Assembly: GCA_034432935.1 (NCBI GenBank)
Contig: DAOUBD010000002.1
Coordinates: forward strand, 1 to 17,115
Length of the DNA stretch: 17,115 bases
Direction: 5' to 3'
Source of the DNA: DAOUAG01 sp034432935
Lineage (GTDB): Bacteria; Chloroflexota; Dehalococcoidia; SM23-28-2; RBG-16-64-32
In this document: piece after piece, positions 11,827 to 17,115 of the stretch
Numbering within the stretch: the first letter of the stretch is position 1
Layout of the letters: the number at the start of each line of letters is the position of its first letter
Program-made: the position numbers and the translations under genes
Notes under the pieces: generated by a model
What the model was told of the DNA's origin: nothing
What the model saw: only the letters and a program-made list of their open reading frames with translations
The model's database searches: none

Positions 11827-14256
11827 GTGGGCGAGCGCTACATCTGCATCCATGGCCACTTCTACCAGCCGCCGCGGGAGAACCCCTGGCTGGAGGTCGT
11901 GGAGCTCCAGGACTCGGCCTTCCCCTATCACGACTGGAACCAGCGGGTGACGGCGGAGTGCTACGCTCCCAACGCCCGGTCCCGCATACTGGACGATAGG
12001 GGCCGCATCGTGGAGATCGTAAACAACTATTCGCGGATAAGCTTTGACTTCGGCCCCACGCTCTTGAAGTGGATGCAGGAGGAGCGAGCTGACGTCTACC
12101 AGGCGGTGCTCGATGCCGATGTCGAGAGCATGCGCCGTTTTGGCGGGCACGGCTCGGCCCTGGCCCAGGCGTGGGGTCATATGATCATGCCCCTGGCCAA
12201 CCCGCGCGACAAGAAGACGCAGATCATCTGGGGGATCATGGACTTCGAGCAGCGGTTCCAGCGCTTCCCCGAGGGGATGTGGCTGCCCGAGACGGCCGTC
12301 GATCTGGAGACTCTGGAGCTGATGGCCGAACATGGAATCCGCTTCACGATATTGGCGCCCCATCAGGCCCTGCGGGTGCGCCCCGTTGGCGGGGGAGACT
12401 GGGCCGATGTCAGCGGCGGCCGGGTGGACCCTACCCGGGCCTATCTGGTGCGCCTGCCCTCGGGCCGCACGATAGTCGTCTTCTTCTACGATGGCGCCGT
12501 CTCCCGGGCGGTGGCCTTCGAAGGGCTTCTGTCCAGCGGCCAGGCCTTCGCCGAACGGCTAGCCTCGGCTGCGCCCGGCGGCGACGGGGAGCCCCGGCTG
12601 GTCAACATCGCCACGGACGGCGAGAGCTACGGCCACCACCACCGCCATGGCGATATGGCCTTGGCCTATGCCCTGCATCGCATCGAGTCCGACGGGCTGG
12701 GACGTCTTACGAACTATGGGGAGTTCTTGGAGCGGCACCCGCCCCGGTACGAGGTAGAGATAGCCGAAAACACCTCTTGGAGCTGCGGGCACGGCATCGA
12801 GCGCTGGCGGGCGGACTGCGGCTGCAACACGGGCAAGAACCCTGGCTGGAGCCAGGCTTGGCGCGGGCCCCTGCGGGAGGCCATGGACTGGCTGCGGGAC
12901 GCTGTGGCGCCTCTCTGGGAGAGGAAGGCGGCGGAGGTCTTCCAGGACCCTTGGACCGCCCGCGATGGCTATATCGATGTCATCCTGGACCGCACGCCTG
13001 GGAGCGTGGAGCGCTACCTGCGCCAGTACGCTCTTCGTCCCTTGGCGCCGGAGGAGCGGATCGTTGCCCTGAAGCTCATGGAGCTCCAGCGCCACGCCAT
13101 GCTCATGTATACCAGTTGCGGCTGGTTCTTCGACGACGTGTCAGGCCTGGAGTCGGCCCAGGTGATTCAGTATGCGGGCAGGCTGGTGCAACTGGCCCAG
13201 GAGCTCTTCGGCGACCATCTGGAGGCAGGCTTCCTCTCGCGCCTCTCCTTGGCCCCCAGCAACGTCCCTCAAGTGGGAGACGCCAGTGCCGTGTACCAGC
13301 AGGTCGCCAAGCCAGCGGCGGTGGACCTGCTGCGCATCGGGGCGCACTTGGCTATCAGCTCCCTCTTCGAGTCGTACCCGAAGGAGTCTCGCCTCTTCTG
13401 CTATGACGTGCGGATGGATGAGTTTCAGATCACGGAGGCTGGGGCCGCCAAGCTGGCCCTGGGCCACGCTGGCCTCACCTCGGTCATTACGGGCGAGTCG
13501 CAGCAGATAGCCTTCGGCGTGCTGCACTTCGGCGACCACAACCTGACGGCGGGCGTGCGCCCTTTCGCCGGGGCCGAGGCCTACGCCGCCATGGTGCAAG
13601 ATGTGGGGGAGGCCTTCGCCCGGGCCGACCTGCCGGACGTCATCCGCCGCCTGGATCGCCACTTTGGCGAGCTCACCTACTCCTTCAAGTCCCTCTTCCG
13701 TGACGAGCAGCGCAAGGTGCTGGACATGATCCTACGCTCGACCCTGGCGGAGGTGGAGGCCGTTTACCGGCAGGTGCACGAACACCACGCCCCCCTGATG
13801 CGCTTCCTTCTGGACCTGGGCGCGCCGATGCCGGGCGCCTTCCGGGCTGCCGCCGAACTGGTCATAAACGGCAACTTGCGCCGGGCCTTGGAGGAAGGGG
13901 ACCCCGATCCATCCCGAGTGCGCGCGCTTTTGGACGAGGCTCGCCTCTGGGGCGTTGCTCTGGATGAGGTAAGCCTCGGCTACGTCTTCCAGCGCACGCT
14001 GGAGGCCATCGCCTCGCGCCTAGGGGAGCGCCGCGACGGTCTGCGAACCATCCAGCGCCTGTCCGAGGCCGTGGCGTTGGCCCGGGAGATGCCGTTCGCC
14101 GTCGACCTGTGGGGCGTTCAGAACTGCTATTGGGAGTCGCTGCAACGCGACTACCCCGCTTACCGGGAGCGGGCTCAGGCGGGCGACAGCGCCGCCGCCG
14201 CCTGGGTGTCCGCCTTCGCCGCCCTGGGCGAAGCGCTGTCGGTGCGGGTGTCCTGA
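11827..14256 (+). CDS. Glycoside hydrolase family 57 protein with DUF3536 domain
   Basis: An 809-residue protein, apparently cytoplasmic since no signal peptide is seen. Its N-terminal half is GH57-like: YICIHGHFYQPPRENPWLE (5-23) corresponds to the first GH57 motif, GMWLPETAV (150-158) to the motif holding the catalytic glutamate (candidate E155), and VNIATDGESYGHHH (259-272) to the motif holding the catalytic aspartate (candidate D264). The C-terminal half, from about 400 on, matches the DUF3536 type (MLMYTSCGWFFDDVSGLE, 425-442; LWGVQNCYWESL, 761-772). GH57 members act on alpha-glucans as amylases, branching enzymes or transferases, but I know of no assigned activity for the DUF3536 group. 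It follows glgB by two bases, so it is the last gene of the glucan operon and probably trims, debranches or branches the product. A Cys-rich patch, CGCN at 331-334 (with C320 close by), could bind metal. Confidence 0.85.
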   Translation: MGERYICIHGHFYQPPRENPWLEVVELQDSAFPYHDWNQRVTAECYAPNARSRILDDRGRIVEIVNNYSRISFDFGPTLLKWMQEERADVYQAVLDADVESMRRFGGHGSALAQAWGHMIMPLANPRDKKTQIIWGIMDFEQRFQRFPEGMWLPETAVDLETLELMAEHGIRFTILAPHQALRVRPVGGGDWADVSGGRVDPTRAYLVRLPSGRTIVVFFYDGAVSRAVAFEGLLSSGQAFAERLASAAPGGDGEPRLVNIATDGESYGHHHRHGDMALAYALHRIESDGLGRLTNYGEFLERHPPRYEVEIAENTSWSCGHGIERWRADCGCNTGKNPGWSQAWRGPLREAMDWLRDAVAPLWERKAAEVFQDPWTARDGYIDVILDRTPGSVERYLRQYALRPLAPEERIVALKLMELQRHAMLMYTSCGWFFDDVSGLESAQVIQYAGRLVQLAQELFGDHLEAGFLSRLSLAPSNVPQVGDASAVYQQVAKPAAVDLLRIGAHLAISSLFESYPKESRLFCYDVRMDEFQITEAGAAKLALGHAGLTSVITGESQQIAFGVLHFGDHNLTAGVRPFAGAEAYAAMVQDVGEAFARADLPDVIRRLDRHFGELTYSFKSLFRDEQRKVLDMILRSTLAEVEAVYRQVHEHHAPLMRFLLDLGAPMPGAFRAAAELVINGNLRRALEEGDPDPSRVRALLDEARLWGVALDEVSLGYVFQRTLEAIASRLGERRDGLRTIQRLSEAVALAREMPFAVDLWGVQNCYWESLQRDYPAYRERAQAGDSAAAAWVSAFAALGEALSVRVS

Positions 14257-14349
14257 TACGTGTAACAAGAGCGGCCGCGCCCGAATCTTAACTCTTCGGA
14301 AGGCATCGCCTATGCGCTTGCTCACAGATACCCAGGGGGTCCTGCGGGT
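14257..14349. other. Short gap between the glucan operon and the response regulator
   Basis: This 93-base gap contains a small inverted repeat, ccgaa (14281-14285) with ttcgg (14295-14299). It encloses one TTAACT (14288-14293) that resembles the direct repeats found downstream of the regulator. No terminator with a T-run is visible, so read-through from the glucan operon into the regulator is possible. Confidence 0.35.
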
Positions 14350-14353
14350 ATGA
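14312..14353 (+). CDS. Possible 13-residue leader peptide ahead of the response regulator
   Basis: ATG at 14312 opens a 13-codon frame (MRLLTDTQGVLRV) whose TGA stop (14351-14353) overlaps the regulator's ATG (14350-14352) as ATGA. A good Shine-Dalgarno, GGAAGG at 14298-14303, lies eight bases before it. The regulator's own candidate site (aggggg at 14334-14339) is inside this frame, ten bases before its ATG. The arrangement suggests translational coupling: ribosomes ending the leader could restart on the regulator. The peptide has no obvious function and the ORF is short enough to arise by chance. Confidence 0.35.
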   Translation: MRLLTDTQGVLRV

Positions 14354-15036
14354 AGGTGCTGATAATCGACGACGAACCCGACGTTATTGAGGTCGTTAAC
14401 CTCTGCTTCAGCCTTCGCTGGCCGGAGGCGGGGGTGATCTCGGCCACCACGGGTGAGGAGGGTCTCAAGCTCATCGAAGCCCAGGCGCCGGACCTGGTAC
14501 TGCTGGACATCGTCCTGCCGGGGATGGACGGGTTCCAGGTCTGCCAGGAGATCCGCCGCTTCTCTGACGTCCCTGTCATCATGCTCAGCGCTCGCGACTC
14601 CGAGGTGGACAAGGTGCGCGGGTTGGAGATGGGTGCCGATGACTATATCACCAAGCCCTTCAGCCACCTGGAGTTGCTGGCCAGGGTCCGGGCCGTCCTG
14701 CGGCGCTACCAGAACCAGCTCCCGGCCGTGGGCGAGGTCTTCGAGTCGGGGGACCTGCGCATCGACTTTGCCAGCCGCCAGGTGACGGTGCGAGGCAAGC
14801 CGGTACGCCTCACCCCCACCGAATACTCGCTCCTGTACCACCTCACCCGCAACGCCGGCAGGGTGCTCCCTCATCACACCCTTCTGGCCAAGGTTTGGGG
14901 CCGCGAGTACACCGAAGAGATCGACTACCTGAAGGTCTACATCCGCCGCCTGCGCCAGAAGCTCGAGGGCGATCCCGAAGCCATCGGCCGCATCGTCTCG
15001 GAGCGGGGCGTCGGCTATAAGTTCGTCGCCGCCTGA
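14350..15036 (+). CDS. OmpR/PhoB-family response regulator
   Basis: A 228-residue two-component regulator. The receiver domain (1-118) has the acidic pocket D7-D8, phosphoacceptor D53 (LLDIVLPGMDGF), the switch serine S80 (MLSARD) and K102 (YITKPF). A winged-helix DNA-binding domain follows (about 130-226), with LTPTEYSLLYHL at 154-165, the recognition helix near 191-204 (IDYLKVYIRRLRQKL) and the typical end SERGVGYKF. It should bind direct repeats as a dimer when phosphorylated. The ending recalls KdpE/PhoB-type members, but the regulon cannot be assigned. No histidine kinase lies beside it in the window. A TTAA-type direct-repeat array sits directly downstream, before the next gene, and is a candidate target. 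The start is supported by ATG and by alignment with the family's N-terminal strand. Confidence 0.93.
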   Translation: MKVLIIDDEPDVIEVVNLCFSLRWPEAGVISATTGEEGLKLIEAQAPDLVLLDIVLPGMDGFQVCQEIRRFSDVPVIMLSARDSEVDKVRGLEMGADDYITKPFSHLELLARVRAVLRRYQNQLPAVGEVFESGDLRIDFASRQVTVRGKPVRLTPTEYSLLYHLTRNAGRVLPHHTLLAKVWGREYTEEIDYLKVYIRRLRQKLEGDPEAIGRIVSERGVGYKFVAA

Positions 15037-15120
15037 CCAGCCCGCCGGCCCAGGGTCTAGAGCGCCCGCTGCTGCGTTGTTGCCGGATCGGGCCTCGTTC
15101 GCCGCGGTATTCACCGTTTC

Positions 15121-15156
15121 TTAACCGGAGTTAAGGCCCCGTTAACTTCTAACCGG
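15121..15156. promoter_or_regulatory. TTAA direct-repeat array, candidate response-regulator operator
   Basis: TTAAC, TTAAG and TTAAC begin at 15121, 15131 and 15142, so they recur at 10-11 base steps, one helical turn. A fourth, CTAAC, begins at 15149, and TTAACCGG (15121-15128) is nearly repeated as CTAACCGG (15149-15156). Direct repeats at one-turn spacing are the usual target of OmpR/PhoB-type regulators such as the one encoded just upstream. The array stands out as AT-rich in a GC-rich region. That this regulator binds here is inference. Confidence 0.5.
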
Positions 15157-15175
15157 CCTCTCCACCTGGGACAAT
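15147..15175 (+). promoter_or_regulatory. Possible activator-dependent promoter of the cysteine-rich gene
   Basis: GACAAT (15170-15175) matches four of six -10 bases. At 17-base spacing the -35 would be ttctaa (15147-15152), a poor match lying inside the TTAA repeat array. A weak -35 covered by activator sites is typical of promoters that need an OmpR/PhoB-type activator. A start near 15182 would leave a leader of about 40 bases. The match is weak on its own. Confidence 0.3.
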
Positions 15176-15220
15176 GCAATTAGCCAGGAGCGGCATCTCG
15201 CCCGGGCCGGAGTAGAAGGC

Positions 15221-15430
15221 ATGAAGTGCGCATCGTGTGACGTGGACCTGAGGGGCGCGCGCCCCACTGTGGTCGCCGGCATGGCCTACTGCTGCAGCGG
15301 CTGCGCTGAGGGCGGACCCTGCATCTGCTCGTATGAGGAGGAACACCTCTGGCTGGCTCGGCACGGTTTGGGCTGGCGCGTACGGGTCGGAGATCTGTTG
15401 GACCGTTATGAGAGGACAGAATTTTCCTGA
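15221..15430 (+). CDS. Small cysteine-rich, probably metal-binding protein
   Basis: A 69-residue protein with seven cysteines in its first 36 residues: C3, C6, C24, C25, C28, C34 and C36, arranged as CxxC, then CCxGC, then CxC after a Gly-Gly-Pro. The N-terminal half looks like a small zinc ribbon or treble-clef module (CASCDVDL, then MAYCCSGCAEGG). The C-terminal half (38-69) is acidic and basic without motifs that I recognise. It has no signal peptide or membrane segment. The ATG has GGAG (15209-15212) eight bases upstream. It stands alone behind the response regulator and may be controlled by the repeat array before it. A role in binding zinc or another soft metal is inference; a rubredoxin-like or TRASH/YHS-like fold is another possibility. 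I do not recognise a named family. Confidence 0.7.
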   Translation: MKCASCDVDLRGARPTVVAGMAYCCSGCAEGGPCICSYEEEHLWLARHGLGWRVRVGDLLDRYERTEFS

Positions 15431-15446
15431 TAAGCAGCAAAGATTC

Positions 15447-15460
15447 GCAAGAGTTCTTGC
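15447..15460. promoter_or_regulatory. Palindrome overlapping a -35 element, candidate operator
   Basis: gcaaga and tcttgc form a perfect six-base inverted repeat around a two-base centre. The right arm overlaps the proposed -35 at 15457-15462. A two-base loop is too tight for an RNA hairpin, so a dimeric DNA-binding protein is the more natural reader. No cognate regulator is evident. Confidence 0.4.
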
Positions 15461-15483
15461 CGCGAGAATATTTATGCTATACT
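15457..15483 (+). promoter_or_regulatory. Extended -10 promoter for the secreted-protein gene
   Basis: TATACT (15478-15483) is preceded by TG at 15475-15476, one base away, giving an extended -10. TTGCCG (15457-15462) is a partial -35 at 15-base spacing, which is short but tolerable with an extended -10. Transcription would begin near 15490 and produce a leader of about 110 bases. Confidence 0.55.
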
Positions 15484-15554
15484 TAGGAGCTTTGTAACGT
15501 TTTGCTGCCGGGCCTGTTTTTAGAAGGAAACTCGCTCTGGGGCTAGGGGAGGAT

Positions 15555-15581
15555 GCCCGCTCGGGAAGCACCCGGGTGGGC
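15555..15581 (+). promoter_or_regulatory. Strong leader RNA hairpin before the secreted-protein gene
   Basis: gcccgctcggg (15555-15565) pairs with cccgggtgggc (15571-15581) over its full 11 positions, nine Watson-Crick and two G-U, around the loop aagca. The hairpin ends seven bases before the Shine-Dalgarno and 20 before the GTG start. No T-run follows, so it is not a standard terminator; a translational control or mRNA-stabilising role is more likely. A short frame, ATG 15553 to TAG 15588 (MPAREAPGWAD), runs through it behind an aggggagg that lies very close to the ATG. Confidence 0.5.
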
Positions 15582-15601
15582 GGACTAGAAAGGGACCGAT
15601 C

Positions 15602-17115
15602 GTGAAGAATAGGCTAGCACTACCGGCAGCCCTGATGGCGCTGGCGGCCACAGCCGTCATAGGCGTTGTCGTCGTTTTCGGTGACGCCGCTAACCCGGGG
15701 ACAACTCTGAACGTCACAGTTGACCCCAACAACCCTCTCAAGGTCACGGTGGATGGCAGCTGGGTCTGGGCCTCCCGGTCCTACCCTTGCATCGACTCCC
15801 GCTGGGTGGGTTGGGCCGTCGACTGGGGTGACTTCAACGGTCATTTCGTCCAAAGTCAGGGCCAACCCAACGGCGTGGGCTTCCACGTAGGATCCCCCAC
15901 ATCCAGCGAACCTGGCTACAACCCGGCCAACACGGATGGCAACACGGTCCAGACCAACAAGGACTGCGGTACGGGCGCGGACAGCAACGGAAAGGCGATA
16001 GGGGTCTGGGGTCCGGTCTCTCATACCTACGCGGCCCCCGGTACGTACCAGATCTGCGCCATCATGTACGACATCCACCCCGATTACAACGATACTCACG
16101 CCGACCTCCAGGGGAGCATCAACTCCAGCCAGACCACGATAAACCTGGATGCAACGGGCGGCATCGTCAACGGAGACGTTATCAAGATCGATAGCGAGTT
16201 CATGAAGGTCGTCTCCGGCGGTGGCACGACCAGTCTGACCGTGGTCCGAGGCTTCGGCGGGAGCACCGCGGCCTCCCACAACAACAACCGTAGCGTATAC
16301 AGGGGCGAAGCGCCTCTTACAGGGAACTTCTCGCTGACGGCCAGCGGCTCCAACCACAACGAGGACAACTCGGCGGAGACCAACGGTTGGGCGCCGAACC
16401 TGCCGGGCGGCGGCCAGTGCGCCCCGGCCACCATCGTGGTCAGTACGCCCACGCCCACGCCTACACCGACGCCGTCGCCAACGCCCACGCCAAGCCCCAC
16501 TTCCTGCCCCGGTTTCGGCCCTCCGGGCCCTTCGCATTTCTCGGCCGATTGGAAGACGTCGACAACGACCCCCACGGCGACGCCTACGGCCACGGCCTCG
16601 CCATCTCCCACTCCGACCCCATGCCCGACGCCCACGCCGAGCTGCGAGGATGGGTTCATCAGGCTGGGCGACAGCCACTTCTACATCCGCTTCGATGGGC
16701 GCATCGTCAACGATGGGACCTCCACCTGGAACTACACCTTCTGCTGGACGGGGGAGCCGCCTCAACTGAGCCACGTGGTGCTTGAGGTTTGTCCCGGCAT
16801 TACCGGGGACGATATCGTGGACGCGAATCCAGATCCCTGGTCCTTTGGCGACGATCCCAAGAGCCACGATGGCGGCAGCGCCACCGAAAAGATCAACGGG
16901 ATCAAGTGGGACTTCGATCTCTTCAACGGCCAGGCGGGCTCCGTTCCCCTCAGCTTTACCCTGGATTCCGTCTTCCCTGTTGGGACGGACGCTGTGACGG
17001 CCCACGTCCAGGCGGGCAGCGGGAGCAGCCACGATGGCCATGCCGACGTGGACGGCCCGCTGTGCGCCACGCCCACGCCGTCGCCCACACCCACGCCAAC
17101 ACCTACGCCGACGCC
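15602..17115 (+). CDS. Secreted multidomain protein with Thr-Pro linkers, 3' end outside the window
   Basis: The frame from GTG 15602 stays open to the window end (504 codons so far). A basic start and hydrophobic segment (VKNRLALPAALMALAATAV, then IGVVVVFG) form a signal peptide or membrane anchor. A PKD-like beta domain follows, with VDWGDF near 73 and HTYAAPGTYQICAIMYD near 141. It is interrupted at about 169-234 by a module resembling small beta units of phage and adhesin proteins (VIKIDSEFMKVVS, then TVVRGFGGSTAASH). Thr/Pro/Ser linkers lie at about 282-301, 321-347 and from 490. Between the last two is a beta-rich domain with several cysteines (CEDGFIRLGDSHFYIRFDG to about 488). The Shine-Dalgarno aaaggga is six bases upstream. 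It is probably a cell-surface or secreted structural or binding protein; I recognise no enzyme. The long minus-strand frame over the same bases is a shadow. Confidence 0.8.
   Translation, partial: MKNRLALPAALMALAATAVIGVVVVFGDAANPGTTLNVTVDPNNPLKVTVDGSWVWASRSYPCIDSRWVGWAVDWGDFNGHFVQSQGQPNGVGFHVGSPTSSEPGYNPANTDGNTVQTNKDCGTGADSNGKAIGVWGPVSHTYAAPGTYQICAIMYDIHPDYNDTHADLQGSINSSQTTINLDATGGIVNGDVIKIDSEFMKVVSGGGTTSLTVVRGFGGSTAASHNNNRSVYRGEAPLTGNFSLTASGSNHNEDNSAETNGWAPNLPGGGQCAPATIVVSTPTPTPTPTPSPTPTPSPTSCPGFGPPGPSHFSADWKTSTTTPTATPTATASPSPTPTPCPTPTPSCEDGFIRLGDSHFYIRFDGRIVNDGTSTWNYTFCWTGEPPQLSHVVLEVCPGITGDDIVDANPDPWSFGDDPKSHDGGSATEKINGIKWDFDLFNGQAGSVPLSFTLDSVFPVGTDAVTAHVQAGSGSSHDGHADVDGPLCATPTPSPTPTPTPTPT
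16445..16504 (+). repeat. Thr-Pro linker repeat 1
   Basis: Twenty codons encode mainly alternating Thr/Ser and Pro, using an acg-ccn hexanucleotide theme. It joins the PKD-like domain to the middle segment of the secreted protein. Confidence 0.8.
16562..16642 (+). repeat. Thr-Pro/Ala linker repeat 2
   Basis: Twenty-seven codons encode a degenerate Thr-Pro, Thr-Ala and Ser-Pro linker, broken by one Cys codon (tgc at 16622). It separates a short Gly/Pro-rich segment from the C-terminal beta domain. Confidence 0.75.
17069..17115 (+). repeat. Thr-Pro linker repeat 3, running off the window
   Basis: At least 15 codons of the same acg-ccn theme follow the second beta domain, so at least one more domain or an anchor probably lies beyond the window. 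Such repeats are prone to slippage and to assembly collapse. Confidence 0.8.

Larger units (their letters stand above)
15431..15601. other. Intergenic leader region of the secreted-protein gene
   Basis: This 171-base gap carries a 14-base palindrome, an extended -10 promoter and a strong leader hairpin, each listed separately. It is clearly richer in A and T from about 15431 to 15500 than the coding sequence around it. No gene of convincing size lies here, and no terminator for the cysteine-rich gene is visible. The Shine-Dalgarno of the next gene is aaaggga at 15589-15595. Confidence 0.6.

Noticed and set aside
11821..11829. GTG 11821 as start of the GH57-DUF3536 gene
   Set aside because: It would complete the run of NTGA overlaps, but the Shine-Dalgarno ends directly against it. 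GTG 11827 has normal spacing. The choice affects two residues only.
15555..15581. Rho-independent terminator
   Set aside because: The hairpin is strong, but the bases after it (ggactagaaa) contain no T-run and a Shine-Dalgarno follows at once.
15620..17041. Minus-strand frame of 473 codons over the secreted-protein gene
   Set aside because: It runs antisense to a frame with a signal peptide, domain-like motifs, Thr-Pro linkers, a Shine-Dalgarno and a promoter. Its own translation is Val/Gly/Arg low-complexity sequence created by the antisense of the linkers.
16445..17115. CRISPR or tandem-repeat array
   Set aside because: The repeats are in-frame acg-ccn codons for Thr-Pro linkers, with no spacer and repeat-unit structure.

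Overview
The window is GC-rich bacterial DNA with tightly packed genes, all on the plus strand. The best taxonomic guess is a Chloroflexota-like bacterium. This rests on the gene families (a GlgE-type glucan operon, a GH57-DUF3536 protein, and a secreted protein with Thr-Pro linkers), not on a marker gene, so it is weak. No stretch longer than about 175 bases lacks a gene. I saw no rRNA, tRNA, CRISPR array, insertion sequence or convincing rho-independent terminator.

Layout. Positions 1-362 hold the remains of a membrane-anchored thioredoxin-like gene; its two halves lie in different frames and the CxxC active-site segment is absent. A complete DsrE-like sulfur-relay family gene follows (388-762). 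After a 126-base gap comes an aldehyde dehydrogenase (889-2367). The core of the window (2321-14256) is an alpha-glucan operon: glgE, a treS-mak fusion, malQ, glgB and a GH57-DUF3536 protein. Three of its junctions are 4-base stop/start overlaps (ATGA, ATGA, GTGA), and the last gene starts two bases after the previous stop, so translation is probably coupled along the whole chain.

How the genes work together. TreS isomerises trehalose and maltose. The fused maltokinase phosphorylates maltose to maltose 1-phosphate. GlgE transfers the maltosyl unit onto a growing alpha-1,4-glucan, and GlgB adds alpha-1,6 branches. MalQ can disproportionate maltodextrins and recycle short chains. The GH57-DUF3536 protein has no function that I can assign, but its position marks it as a probable further glucan-processing enzyme. 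All catalytic residues expected in the four GH13/GH77 enzymes are visible. No ADP-glucose enzymes (GlgC/GlgA) are present in the window.

After the operon come an OmpR/PhoB-type response regulator without a neighbouring kinase (14350-15036), a 69-residue cysteine-rich protein (15221-15430), and the start of a secreted protein with Thr-Pro linkers (15602 to beyond the window end). The spaces around these genes carry several regulatory-looking elements: a 13-codon leader ORF that overlaps the regulator start, a TTAA-type direct-repeat array, an extended -10 promoter with a palindrome over its -35, and an 11-bp leader hairpin.
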